64,000 bases of DNA, taken from Bog-756 sp963835465 (lineage in GTDB: Bacteria; Actinomycetota; Acidimicrobiia; Acidimicrobiales; RAAP-2). Location of the stretch: the NCBI GenBank assembly GCA_963835465.1, contig CAWIFR010000004.1, positions 1-64,000 of the forward strand, in the 5' to 3' direction. The position numbers and the translations under genes were made by a program. This document shows, in pieces, positions 8,751 through 17,146 of the stretch. Under the pieces are notes generated by a model. That model had not been told where the DNA came from. It was given only the letters and a program-made list of their open reading frames with translations, and did no database searches. Each line of letters begins with the position of its first letter. Within the stretch, counting starts at the first letter, position 1.

Positions 8751-9485
8751 TCAGGACCGATACTCGGGATTCGGGAAGTCGAATCGCGATCCGGCATCCC
8801 ATTCTCGCCGCTGGTTCCCGTAAGCAGGGAAGCCGCCAGCAGTCTTGAGCATGTTGGCGAGGTGGAGGAGATTCCAAGTCATGAAGGTTGTGTTGCGGTT
8901 GGTGAATTCGTTGTCCACGCCCACACGACTCCCATCCTCGAGCTCGTCCCCGTAACTAGGCCCGGGACCCGCCTCGCCGATCCATCCGGCATCTGACTGG
9001 GGTGCGATGGAGTACCCGATGTGCTGCAGGCTGTAGAGAACGTTTGAAGCGCAATGCTTGATGCCATCCTCGTTTCCCGTGATCAGGCATCCTCCAACTT
9101 TGCCGTAGTAGAGCCATTGGCCCCTGTCGTTGAGCTCACCGGAATGGGCATAGAGACGCTCAATCACCTTCCTGGTCTCGCTGCTGTTGTCGCCTAGCCA
9201 TATCGGTCCACCGATTACGAGAATGTCCGCAGACATGACTCGATCGAAGAGCTGAGGCCATTCGTCATTCACCCAACCGTGTTCACGCATGTCGGGATAC
9301 ACGCCGGTGGCGATTGCGTGGTCTACCGAGCGGAATTGGTCGACCCGTACGCCCTGCTTGGCCATGATCGACGCACTGATGTCGATCAGACGCTGCGTGT
9401 GGCTCGGGTCCGGCGAGCGCGTCAGTGTCGTATTGATGAAGAGGGCTGAGAGTGTCGAGAAGTCGGGGTGGCTATCGGTGTCCAT
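8751..9485 (-). CDS. Flavodoxin-like / NADPH-dependent FMN reductase family protein
   Basis: From ATG 9485 a 244-residue protein. The first strand (LSALFINTTLTRSPDPSHTQ) and the loop ADILVIGGPIWLGDNSSETRKVIERL are the FMN phosphate- and ring-binding segments of flavodoxin-like NAD(P)H oxidoreductases, and GKVGGCLITGNEDGIKHC is the third binding loop. It probably uses FMN to reduce quinones or other small molecules. The frame extends 27 codons further upstream without similarity, so the inner ATG is preferred. No partner genes are adjacent. Confidence 0.75.
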   Translation of the reverse strand: MDTDSHPDFSTLSALFINTTLTRSPDPSHTQRLIDISASIMAKQGVRVDQFRSVDHAIATGVYPDMREHGWVNDEWPQLFDRVMSADILVIGGPIWLGDNSSETRKVIERLYAHSGELNDRGQWLYYGKVGGCLITGNEDGIKHCASNVLYSLQHIGYSIAPQSDAGWIGEAGPGPSYGDELEDGSRVGVDNEFTNRNTTFMTWNLLHLANMLKTAGGFPAYGNQRREWDAGSRFDFPNPEYRS

Positions 9486-9631
9486 GGGGGAGAGTCTTCC
9501 AGCTGCCCTCGGCCCTTTTCGAGCATTGTCGGTGGAGGACCCGAACGCCCATGGCTCCGGACTCACCTGGGCACACCGAGGTCGATCCTGAGGGTTGAGG
9601 GTGCCCCGCCGAATCGTTTGGAAAGCCTCAA

Positions 9632-9669
9632 CCGGGCCGGCTGAGGGCCGAAGGCCAGAACCGGCCCGG
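9632..9669. other. Nested inverted repeat upstream of the secreted repeat protein
   Basis: CCGGGCCGG (9632-9640) and CCGGCCCGG (9661-9669) are a perfect 9-bp inverted repeat with a 20-base loop, which itself contains GGCC-GAA-GGCC. It lies between two divergent genes, about 107 bases before the start of the repeat protein. It could be a leader hairpin; no T-run follows. Confidence 0.4.
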
Positions 9670-9775
9670 AGCCGCGGATCTGGCCCTCTACCGTATCCCC
9701 TGTTCGGTCAGCTCCAGCAGGGCCGCACGATCTGTGCTGAGATGCGGCAAAGGCGAAGTGGGAAGGCGGGTCTTC

Positions 9776-10693
9776 ATGAGGGCTATTTCAAGAGTCGCGA
9801 CTGGGATAGCAATGGGTCTGGCAACCCTGACCGTCTCGGTCATGACCACTTCAAGTTTCGCGTCGGCATCGATCCCGATCGAAGAACACGCAGTCTCGTT
9901 GAGCTGCCCTTATGGTGATAGCCGCACGCTCGCCGATGCCTCGGTCACGCCTGGCGTTATTGTTCCGGACTTCACCGGATTTCCCTATTTTCCACCGACC
10001 TACACGGCCTTCACGCTGGACGATTCTGGCCACCTTCAAGTAATCGGTCCAATCTCGATGATTGTTACGGAAGACCACCTGGTTGCGGCTTGGCAGAACA
10101 GCACTGATTGCTCAGGCCTCTCGATCTCTCGGAACGCGTGGGTTGAGGATTCAAGTGGAGCAGTCTTTGGTGAGAACGACTTCTCCGGGCCTCCAACTCA
10201 GAACTTCGGAGACATGGCTGGGCGACACTTGAACCAACCCATGGTGGGGATGAGCCCGACCGCGAATGCCAACGGATACTGGATGGTTGCATCGGATGGC
10301 GGGATCTTTACCTTTGGCAATGCTCCATTTCTCGGATCCATGGGCGGATCGCACCTAAATCAACCGATTGTGGGGATGGCGGTGACACCTGATGGTGGGG
10401 GTTACTGGCTCGTTGCGACTGATGGCGGAATGTTCACCTTTGGCGACGCTCAGTTCTACGGCTCCATGGGTGGTCAGCATCTCAACAAGCCGATCGAGGC
10501 CATGACCCCCACTCCAGACGGTCATGGCTACTGGATGGTGGCATCCGACGGTGGGGTGTTCTGCTTCGGTGACGCACAGTTCCATGGATCGGCTGGCAAT
10601 CGCACCCTTTCGGCCCCCATCGCCGGAATGATCCCCAATGGCAATGGCTACACACTCATTGGTCAGGATGGCCAGGAGTATCCCTTCTCGTAG
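9776..10693 (+). CDS. Secreted protein with GYW-SDGG-FGDA repeats
   Basis: A 305-residue exported protein. The start ATG 9776 is followed by a signal peptide (ISRVATGIAMGLATLTVSV, cleavage probably after SFASA). About 130 unassigned residues precede roughly three and a half repeats of about 41 residues, each reading HLNxPIxGM ... GYWMVASDGGxFTFGxAxF(L/Y/H)GSMGG. Such repeats are common in secreted or surface proteins of Acidimicrobiia and form beta-propeller-like modules of unknown role. The last repeat is degenerate (NGYTLIGQDGQEYPFS) and closes the protein. Confidence 0.8.
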   Translation: MRAISRVATGIAMGLATLTVSVMTTSSFASASIPIEEHAVSLSCPYGDSRTLADASVTPGVIVPDFTGFPYFPPTYTAFTLDDSGHLQVIGPISMIVTEDHLVAAWQNSTDCSGLSISRNAWVEDSSGAVFGENDFSGPPTQNFGDMAGRHLNQPMVGMSPTANANGYWMVASDGGIFTFGNAPFLGSMGGSHLNQPIVGMAVTPDGGGYWLVATDGGMFTFGDAQFYGSMGGQHLNKPIEAMTPTPDGHGYWMVASDGGVFCFGDAQFHGSAGNRTLSAPIAGMIPNGNGYTLIGQDGQEYPFS

Positions 10694-10900
10694 CTGTGGG
10701 GCACCGAGAGTCAGGGGCCAAGTAGCGGATCCCTGGTGAAGGCCATCAACTATGCCAGTCGTGTTCTCGGCCGTTGAAGCTGAGGCCGTGGAGGATCTTG
10801 CGCCAGCCGGCTATGGGGGCTCTCTACGGCATCGCAGCGTGAGCAGATCCGGTGTTATGGGAAATCGGACCCTCGGGAGCCATTTGGTCGGGGTAGATGG

Positions 10901-11295
10901 CTAGTCGCCGGCCAAGCTGAGTTGCCAAGAGACACCGAAGCGGTCATTGAGCCATGCGAACTGCTGGGCGGAGGGATACTCGCCGGGTGGCATCAAGACG
11001 CTGCCGCCGTCAGAGAGTCGATCGAAGAGGGCATCGAAGATCGACTCGTTCGCACAGTCGAAGAAGAACGACACGGAGGGGGTGAATTCGAAGGCATGTA
11101 TATCGGGGCTATCGATACAGCGGAGCGTCAGATCGGCGATCCGGAAGGTGGCACCCTTGACGGTGCCAACGCTGCCTGATCGTCCGGTGGGTTGCGGTCG
11201 ATGTTCAGGATCTCGGCGTCGGGAAATGTCGATGTGTAGAAGCGCACGGCCTCCTCGGCCTCACCGATGAACATCAAGAAGGGTGTCAGGGCCAT
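10901..11295 (-). pseudogene. VOC/PhnB-like glyoxalase-fold protein, frameshifted
   Basis: The start (MALTPFLMFIGEAEEAVRFY, ending FPDAEILNIDRN) and the C-terminal part (VKGATFRIADLTLRCIDSP, FEFTPSVSFFFDC, DGGSVLMPPGEYP, WLNDRFGVSWQLSLAGD) are both typical of the PhnB/3-demethylubiquinone-methyltransferase-like VOC family, but lie in different frames. The 395-base span is one base short of a full frame; the shift falls near 11185-11200. A complete product would be about 131 residues. It may be a recent pseudogene or a sequencing indel. Confidence 0.8.
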
Positions 11296-11596
11296 CACTT
11301 GATCCTATTTCTCCTCTGAGGTCACCTCCCGACTCGAAGAGTCATCCCTCGATAAAGGCGTTCGATGTCACGGCGTGAAGTCCACGTCGCAACCAGATGC
11401 CCTTCGACTTGGCACATACAAATCTTGGCCCTGCTCCCGCTGCGTACCCCATCTCAATGACGAGTGTGACCCGTGAAACTCGAAGCATCAGGGTGCTCAC
11501 CCAACAAGTACCAGCGTTATCCACTCTGGCTTGACCTTCCAGTCACGAGGAATCGTGGTCCCATGTCCAAGTACGAGTGCATTCGTAGCGCAATCA
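11296..11596. other. Intergenic stretch with one weak small frame
   Basis: About 300 bp between the VOC remnant and the ABC permease. A 60-codon minus-strand frame (11342-11524) is open but resembles nothing I know and lacks a clear RBS. I see no promoter or repeat worth naming. Confidence 0.3.
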
Positions 11597-12763
11597 TCAC
11601 GCGTCCCTGGTGACCATTCTCCACGCGCCGAGCGCTGTCCAGACGATGACCCATCCTGCCAGGACGCTGACGGCGACGGTGGTGGACTCGCTGACCGCCA
11701 CCCCGCCTACTCCTCCATTGTGCGCACCACCGAACACGGACGGCAGTCCGCCGGGCTCAAAATGGGTGGCAGCAAGTCCGAGGAGAGCTCGTTGCAGGTT
11801 GACCAGGTGAGCGATTGGCGAGTGTGACAGGAGTGGGGTCAGCACGATCTCCAGGACGATCAGCAGGATCACCGGGACAGTGCGCTGACCCATGAGTGAG
11901 GCCAGGCCCAGTCCGACCAGGAATCCGATGGCCGCGTAGAGTTCGATCCACAGCCCGGACTTGACCATGAGGGGGATCGACGGCGAGAGAAAGTGGCCCG
12001 AATAGTCGACGAAGTCCTGGTTCGCGATGGCCATGGCTTGGTTCCTGTTGACGACAGGAGAGGTCGCTTGGGGGGCGACTCCGCCCGGCGCGACTTTGAC
12101 CCCTGGTCCACCCGGGCCGATGCCGCAGGGCACGTTGGCGACCATCGGGCCGTTGAAATTGAAATTGCAGATGACCTGGTCGGCGTGGTCGCCGGCCCAC
12201 GTCTCGAAGGCTGCGCGGGACAGCCCGGCCGGTACGTTCACGCCCTGGTAGCTCAGCTGGGTCGGTGCCGCCAGGACGCAGACAGCACACACGGCGGTGA
12301 AGCCGATGGCGATCAGGGGGACGATGATGGCCAGACCGGCCGGGATCCTGGCTAGGTAGATGGCCAGGCGTGAACGGCCGGTCACTACCAGGTGGCGGAA
12401 CATCCCCTCGGTGAGATCGACCGATCCGGCGGTGCAGCCGAGGGTGGCGGCCACGATGAAGCCGAAGATGAACAACACGCCGGCCACCATGGTGGTGAAG
12501 ATGTCGTAGCCGCCGGCCGGCCCATAGGAGCGGGGGGCGACGGCGTGGGCCACGAGACGGATGGTCAGGAACACCACCGGGATGCCGATGTTCACGAGGA
12601 TCAGGGCCGCCATGAGGCCCCGCCGCCGCCGGAGCTCCATGAACCGGGTGGCGATCATGGCGCCGGTGGGCACCCACGACCCACGGCGGTCGGCGGTGTG
12701 GCGGCTCCGATCGAGGGCGATCGGCTCGGGAGGCGGGGCGTCGGCAAGGGTGGAGTTGGTCAA
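11597..12763 (-). CDS. ABC-2 type transporter permease
   Basis: A 388-residue membrane protein with an N-terminal cytoplasmic segment, a first helix near residue 50 (AALILVNIGIPVVFLTIRLV), a second near 90-110, two more near 135-175, a long extracytoplasmic loop (about residues 180-265), and three C-terminal helices. This is the usual ABC-2 permease plan. It starts at a TTG that overlaps the TGA of the ATPase gene in TTGA, so the pair is translationally coupled. With the upstream padR and HAAS genes it forms a four-gene operon, likely a small-molecule or peptide exporter under PadR control. The substrate is unknown. Confidence 0.8.
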   Translation of the reverse strand: MTNSTLADAPPPEPIALDRSRHTADRRGSWVPTGAMIATRFMELRRRRGLMAALILVNIGIPVVFLTIRLVAHAVAPRSYGPAGGYDIFTTMVAGVLFIFGFIVAATLGCTAGSVDLTEGMFRHLVVTGRSRLAIYLARIPAGLAIIVPLIAIGFTAVCAVCVLAAPTQLSYQGVNVPAGLSRAAFETWAGDHADQVICNFNFNGPMVANVPCGIGPGGPGVKVAPGGVAPQATSPVVNRNQAMAIANQDFVDYSGHFLSPSIPLMVKSGLWIELYAAIGFLVGLGLASLMGQRTVPVILLIVLEIVLTPLLSHSPIAHLVNLQRALLGLAATHFEPGGLPSVFGGAHNGGVGGVAVSESTTVAVSVLAGWVIVWTALGAWRMVTRDA

Positions 12764-13734
12764 GGCTGTGCTCCCAGCCGAGTGGTCACCTCGAGGAACC
12801 AGGACTCGAGGGAGGCGTGCACCTCCTGGAGGCGGTAGACCGACACCCCACCCTCCACGAGCAGCCGGTTTACCTCGGCCACAACCTGGCGGTCCGTGCC
12901 AGCCGCCAGGGCGACCCGGAGGCCGTCCGGGCCCACGTCGACCCCTGCGCTCCATGGTGAGGCGGAGAGCAGGCTCCCCGCCCGCTCGGGCGTGGCACAG
13001 TCGATCTGGAGCTCGAACGCCGAGCCCGCCAGCAGCTCGGCGATCGACCCCTGGCGGATGACTTTGCCCCGATCGACGATGGCGACGGCGTCGCAGGTGC
13101 GCTCGACCTCATCGAGGAGGTGAGAAGACAACACGACGGTCCGTCCCTCGGCCACCAGGGACAGGATCATCTCGCGCATCTCGAGCATGCCGGCGGGGTC
13201 CAGTCCATTCATCGGCTCATCGAGGATGAGCAGTTGAGGGTCCCCGAGGAGGCAGGCGGCTACACCCAGGCGCTGGCGCATGCCCATGGAGTACTTGGCT
13301 ACCTTGTCGTCGGCACGTTGGTCCATGCCCACCCGCTCCAGTGCCGAGTCGATCCGTGTGCGGGCGGCCGGCTCCCGGGCCGCCGCCAGGATTTGGAGGT
13401 TCTGGCGCCCGGTCAGGTGCCCGTGAAACCGGGGTTCGTCGACGATGGCGCCGATCCGGGCGAGGGCTCGGTCCCGGTGCTGGGGTACCGGATGGCCGAG
13501 GAGGGACATCGACCCGGCATCGGCATGGGTCAGCCCGAGCAACACCCGGATGAGCGTCGTCTTGCCGGCACCATTGGGCCCGAGGTATCCGAAGGCGCAT
13601 CCCCGGGGAACGAGGAGCTCCACCCCGTCGACGGCGACGTTGTCCTTGAACCGCTTGGTCAGCCCGTGGGTCTCGACGGCCCACTGGCTGTCAGGCCGTT
13701 GAGCGGCGACCGGATCGATGGTGCCAGCCGCCAT
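12760..13734 (-). CDS. ABC transporter ATP-binding protein
   Basis: A 324-residue ATPase. Walker A GPNGAGKTT lies near residue 53, the signature YSMGMRQRLG near 150, Walker B LLILDEP near 170, and the switch histidine in VVLSSHLLDE near 205. The layout, with a GLDPAG D-loop and a 100-residue C-terminal extension, matches drug or lantibiotic-type exporters. ATG 13734 is chosen because upstream codons overlap nothing recognisable. It energises the ABC-2 permease whose gene overlaps its stop codon. Confidence 0.9.
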   Translation of the reverse strand: MAAGTIDPVAAQRPDSQWAVETHGLTKRFKDNVAVDGVELLVPRGCAFGYLGPNGAGKTTLIRVLLGLTHADAGSMSLLGHPVPQHRDRALARIGAIVDEPRFHGHLTGRQNLQILAAAREPAARTRIDSALERVGMDQRADDKVAKYSMGMRQRLGVAACLLGDPQLLILDEPMNGLDPAGMLEMREMILSLVAEGRTVVLSSHLLDEVERTCDAVAIVDRGKVIRQGSIAELLAGSAFELQIDCATPERAGSLLSASPWSAGVDVGPDGLRVALAAGTDRQVVAEVNRLLVEGGVSVYRLQEVHASLESWFLEVTTRLGAQP

Positions 13735-13840
13735 CAGGCCTCTCCCCGCCGGATCGATGCCGAGGGGCCCCAGCCGTCCCGAACCCGAGATTCTCCCGCG
13801 CTCTGCGCTGTGGTGATGAGGGTGTCCACCAGGTGGGCCG

Positions 13841-14428
13841 TCAGTTGGAACCGCGACGGAACCATGGCGACCAGTAGAGGACCGCGATGCCGAGGCCGAT
13901 GACGGCCACGAGGAGCAGTCCGATGGCCAGGATGGCGATGGGCGCCGCCTGCTGCAAGGTGAAGGACGGTCCAGACACCGAGAACCGGAGCGGCGGTGTT
14001 GCCGGGCCGGGGACGAAGAATCGGGCCGATCCCGGCACCGCGACGATGCGGCGCGCCGTGGCAGCAACGGCGGTTCCGTGGCGACCCACAGCAGCGGCAG
14101 CTGCGATGAGAGCCATGAGCACCACAGCTGTCGTGAGCGCGAGGGCCGCGACCGGTCGGTGCCAGCGAGGTCGTTGCCGTCCGGAACCCAGGGACGGGCT
14201 CTCGGGAACCGGAACGGATGGGGCGGTGACCCCTCGAGCTCCGGCCCACGCCCCGGCAAAACGGCGAGGGTCGAAGAGGCTGTCCCCGAGCACGTCCTCC
14301 GCCGATCCTCCTTCGGCCTCCGCCTCCTCGATGTCGGCGGTCAGGTCCGCGGCCATCTCATTGGCGATGGGGTCGGGGACACCGAGCCGCTTCCACTCTC
14401 GACGGCATTCTTCGATGAACTCAATCAC
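13841..14428 (-). CDS. HAAS-domain membrane protein of a PadR operon
   Basis: A 195-residue protein. Its N-terminal 55 residues (FIEECRREWKRLGVPDP, MAADLTADIEEA) look like the HAAS signalling domain found beside PadR regulators. Two membrane helices follow, near residues 93-113 and 163-185 (APIAILAIGLLLVAVIGLGI). Its ATG overlaps the padR stop (ATGA). Such proteins are thought to work as partners of PadR-controlled transporters; the mechanism is not known. Confidence 0.7.
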   Translation of the reverse strand: MIEFIEECRREWKRLGVPDPIANEMAADLTADIEEAEAEGGSAEDVLGDSLFDPRRFAGAWAGARGVTAPSVPVPESPSLGSGRQRPRWHRPVAALALTTAVVLMALIAAAAAVGRHGTAVAATARRIVAVPGSARFFVPGPATPPLRFSVSGPSFTLQQAAPIAILAIGLLLVAVIGLGIAVLYWSPWFRRGSN

Positions 14429-14778
14429 GGCATGACCTCCACTCTTGCCAAGTCAAGAGCCCCGTCGATGGCATCGCGTGCCGCCTTCCATTCTTCGACG
14501 CCGGCTTCTAGTGCGCGCTTACCCTCCAGCGACAGGCTGTAGTACTTCCGGGGCGGCCCACCGTTGCTGGCCTGCCGCCGGGTCTCGACCAGGCCATCAC
14601 GCTCCAAACGACCCAGGAGCGGATAGATCGAGCCCTCTCCGACGATCGAGAGCCCGCGGGCCCGAAGGCGTTTTGTCATCTCGTAGCCGTACGCCGCCCC
14701 CTCGCTCATCACAGCGAGCAGGCAGAGGTCGAGGACACCCCGGAGCAACTGGCTGCGTCGGCCCTCTGGCGTTGCCAT
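14425..14778 (-). CDS. PadR family transcriptional regulator
   Basis: A 117-residue winged-helix repressor of the short PadR-s2 type: LLRGVLDLCLLAVMSEGAAY then GYEMTKRLRARGLSIVGEGS, IYPLLGRLERDGLVETRR and the wing GPPRKYYSLSLEGKRAL. ATG 14778 is preferred to an upstream in-frame ATG at 14814 because it restores the usual N-terminus and leaves the operator-like inverted repeat (14783-14808) outside the gene. First gene of the padR-HAAS-ABC operon, so it most likely autoregulates the exporter. Confidence 0.9.
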   Translation of the reverse strand: MATPEGRRSQLLRGVLDLCLLAVMSEGAAYGYEMTKRLRARGLSIVGEGSIYPLLGRLERDGLVETRRQASNGGPPRKYYSLSLEGKRALEAGVEEWKAARDAIDGALDLARVEVMP

Positions 14779-14782
14779 GCAC

Positions 14783-14808
14783 CACAAGATACCGGAAGCT
14801 ATCTTGTG
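14783..14808. promoter_or_regulatory. Probable PadR operator (inverted repeat)
   Basis: CACAAGATA (14783-14791) and TATCTTGTG (14800-14808) form a perfect 9-bp inverted repeat with an 8-base spacer, just upstream of the padR start. Position and symmetry fit an autoregulatory operator. Confidence 0.65.
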
Positions 14809-14871
14809 ATGCAAGCTATATTTCGCCCCGTCCCGCTGACGCGAAGACGAGCCCTAACCGGCCCTACTATT

Positions 14872-14903
14872 CAACTTGATAGTTGATCAACTCTACAGTA
14901 GAG
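14872..14903. promoter_or_regulatory. Probable ArsR-type operator cluster
   Basis: Three overlapping dyads: CAACT-TGAT-AGTTG (14872-14885), the perfect palindrome AGTTGATCAACT (14881-14892), and CTCTAC-A-GTAGAG (14891-14903). They sit directly upstream of the arsR start at 14912 and suggest repressor binding over the promoter. Confidence 0.6.
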
Positions 14904-14911
14904 TAAGGAAC

Positions 14912-15274
14912 GTGACGCTCGTTGATCAGGACCTGGATGCCACGTTCAATGCGCTGGCTGACCCGACCCGCCGATCGATCCTCACCCGTCTCTCGAGTGG
15001 GGAGGCGACGGTCAATGAGTTGGCTGAACCATTCGACCTCACCCTTCAGGCCGTGTCGAAGCACATCAAGGTCCTCGAGCACTGCGGCCTCGTCTCCCGT
15101 CGGAGCAAGGCCCAGACTCGGCCGTGTCGCCTCGAGACCGAACGGCTCGATTCGGCCATCGACTGGATGGATGAGAGGCGAAAGGCCTGGAACGACCGGT
15201 TTGATGCACTCGACCAACACCTGAAGGCCCTCCAGGGCAAAGAGGTGCAGCAATCGATCGGGAGGACACCATGA
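14912..15274 (+). CDS. ArsR/SmtB family winged-helix regulator
   Basis: A 120-residue regulator. The core FNALADPTRRSILTRLSSGE and VNELAEPFDLTLQAVSKHIK is the ArsR DNA-binding fold. The usual metal-binding ELCVCDL motif is absent, placing it with the ArsR proteins that accompany SRPBCC (AHSA1-like) genes. I choose GTG 14912; an in-frame TTG at 14876 would place the palindromic operator inside the gene. The stop overlaps the next start in ATGA, so arsR and the SRPBCC gene are one translation unit. Confidence 0.85.
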   Translation: MTLVDQDLDATFNALADPTRRSILTRLSSGEATVNELAEPFDLTLQAVSKHIKVLEHCGLVSRRSKAQTRPCRLETERLDSAIDWMDERRKAWNDRFDALDQHLKALQGKEVQQSIGRTP

Positions 15275-15717
15275 CAAACTCCATGACGGCGACCGCCAAG
15301 GGCATAGCCATCACCCGCATTTTCGATGCCCCGCGAGAGGTGGTGTTCAAGGCATGGACCACACCAGCGTCATTCGCGGACTGGTTCGGTGGTCGGGACG
15401 CTGTCGTCCCACTCGAGAGTTGCTCGATCGACGCACGTGTCGGCGGATCGTGGAAGGCGACGATGGTACTCCCGGATGGGACGACCATCGATTGGAACGG
15501 GGAGTTCGTCGAAGTGGTGTTTCCTGAGCGTCTCGTCCTCACTATGCGAGATCGCCCGGGTCCCGATTTCGAGCCGCTGACCGTCGAGTTCCATGAGGTG
15601 GATGGCAAGACGGAGATGAAGTTCCACCAGTTCGGAGGCAACATGGACGCCGCCGGCTACGAGCAGGCAGGAGCTGGGTGGATGACCTTCTTCGACACGA
15701 TGGAGAGCGCCCTCTAG
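15271..15717 (+). CDS. SRPBCC / AHSA1-like domain protein
   Basis: A 148-residue START-like protein of the Activator-of-Hsp90-homologue family. It shows the starting motif ITRIFDAPREVVFKAWTTP, the FADWFG turn, the VGGSWKATM strand and the C-terminal AGAGWMTFFDTMESAL helix. Members bind hydrophobic ligands; most bacterial ones have no known ligand. The coupled arsR gene upstream is the standard arrangement, so it is presumably derepressed by a cellular signal. Confidence 0.85.
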   Translation: MTNSMTATAKGIAITRIFDAPREVVFKAWTTPASFADWFGGRDAVVPLESCSIDARVGGSWKATMVLPDGTTIDWNGEFVEVVFPERLVLTMRDRPGPDFEPLTVEFHEVDGKTEMKFHQFGGNMDAAGYEQAGAGWMTFFDTMESAL

Positions 15718-15876
15718 CTCTCCTGATCACCTGGCCAGGATGACGAGGAGCACGCCATCTGCGATGGACAGGGCCGGCCCAGCCCCGCGGTGTGGGCCGC
15801 CCAGCCGACGGCATCCATGAGTCCGGCATCTCCCGTCGGCCGGACCGGATTCTCAGTGATCGACCAAGGAGCGACA

Positions 15877-16509
15877 ATGACAGATGACGTTGAACTTCAA
15901 CCTCTGGTAGCAGCGCAGTTCTTGGCTTTGGCCGAGTTGCTTTCGACTGCCTCTGATCTGGTGTGGAATGCCAAAACGCTGTGCGACGGTTGGCGGGTTC
16001 TCGAGGTGGTTGCTCACATGACCATGCCGGTCCGGTACTCACAGGACGAATTCATGGCCGAGCTCGCAGCCTGTGACGATGACTTCACCCGGTTGTCGAA
16101 CAAGATTGCCGCCAGAGATGCTGGTCTGCCGCCCACCCAGCTGGTCGCCGACCTGCGTTCGGCGGTGCTGCACCATTGGACCCCACCCGGAGGTGGCTAC
16201 CGCGGAGCCCTCAACCACGTGGTCATCCATGGTCTCGACGTCACCGTGCCACTGGGTTCGGCCCGCCTTGCCTCAGATGAGATCATTCGGGTGGTACTCG
16301 ACGACCTGGCTCAGGGGGGCGTTCACAAGCACTTCGGCATTGACCTCGATAATCGGATGATGCAAGCCAGCGACCTTGACTGGCAATACGGGTCGGGGTT
16401 ACCACTTCGAGGAACGGCCGAGGCACTTGCCCTCACCATGACCGGCCGATCGGTCCCGGACGAACGCCTCGAGGGCACTCCGCTGGGCAGGGCCAGGGTG
16501 AGCGAATGA
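15877..16509 (+). CDS. Maleylpyruvate isomerase-like mycothiol-dependent enzyme (DinB_2 fold)
   Basis: A 210-residue four-helix protein of the MDMPI/DinB_2 superfamily. Evidence is the N-terminal segment around LCDGWRVLEVVAHMTMP (a metal-ligand His in VVAH) and the family core LNHVVIHGLDVTVPLG, followed by a C-terminal MDMPI-like domain. Where many relatives have a Glu four residues before the second His, this one has a His (HVVIH). The likely role is a mycothiol-linked transferase or isomerase in detoxification. ATG 15877 is supported by an RBS (aaggag) 7 bases upstream. Confidence 0.75.
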   Translation: MTDDVELQPLVAAQFLALAELLSTASDLVWNAKTLCDGWRVLEVVAHMTMPVRYSQDEFMAELAACDDDFTRLSNKIAARDAGLPPTQLVADLRSAVLHHWTPPGGGYRGALNHVVIHGLDVTVPLGSARLASDEIIRVVLDDLAQGGVHKHFGIDLDNRMMQASDLDWQYGSGLPLRGTAEALALTMTGRSVPDERLEGTPLGRARVSE

Positions 16510-17078
16510 GCCGGTAAGGGCTATCCCGGTGTGCCGGTGCGCACTGGGTGGTTAGGTCGAGGCGGCGACCGCCGTCCTCGTACGTCAGGCCGGCATTCGG
16601 AGGCAGCACGAGGGACCTCCGTTGGGCCGATCAACGTGGTTGCCCGAGCAGTGGCGGGATCCAACCCTGGTTCGGCCGGCGGTGACCGTCGAGGCCCAAC
16701 CCGCAAATGACTCCGGCCTGGTGCGGAACAAGAAGCTGATGCCCAACATCTATCCGATGATGCGCGGTTAGAGATGGGGTTGCCCGACCTCACCCGTGCA
16801 GCATGATCGACGACAGGCTGGGGATCCCGATCCTTCGAGAACATCGGGTCACCTCGACGTCGAGGACCGGGGAATCGCCCCGGTAGGTGAAGACACGCAT
16901 TGCCCCGGCCTGATCGAGGACTCCGGACCGGAAACAGGCGTGCGTGGCGGGGATAGGGCCCGGGCGGAAGTCTGAGACCGGTCCAGTGGCCCGATCCGAA
17001 GAGGCAGTCGGGGTGGAGCGACTCGGTCATGACCGGTCAGCGTTCTCTTCTGGGCAGATGAGTTCCGGGGGTTGACGA
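16510..17078. other. About 570 bp without a recognisable gene
   Basis: Frames on both strands are open over parts of this stretch, but none has a family signature, a good RBS and consistent composition together. It ends at the double dyad before the DDN-family gene. Confidence 0.4.
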
Positions 17079-17117
17079 GGCTAACGTTGTTAGCCATAAT
17101 AGCTAACAACGTTAGCC
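17079..17117. promoter_or_regulatory. Double operator: 16-bp perfect inverted repeat
   Basis: GGCTAACGTTGTTAGC (17079-17094) and GCTAACAACGTTAGCC (17102-17117) are exact reverse complements with a 7-base spacer. Each arm is itself a palindrome (GCTAAC-3-GTTAGC), so two dimer sites lie side by side 30 bases before the DDN-family start. A TetR gene follows that gene and is the obvious candidate binder. Confidence 0.75.
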
Positions 17118-17146
17118 TGAGGATTGGGCACTGAGAGGAGATACCG

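Noticed and set aside
11342..11524. 60-codon minus-strand frame
   Set aside because: No recognisable family, no clear RBS; kept only as a note in the intergenic entry.
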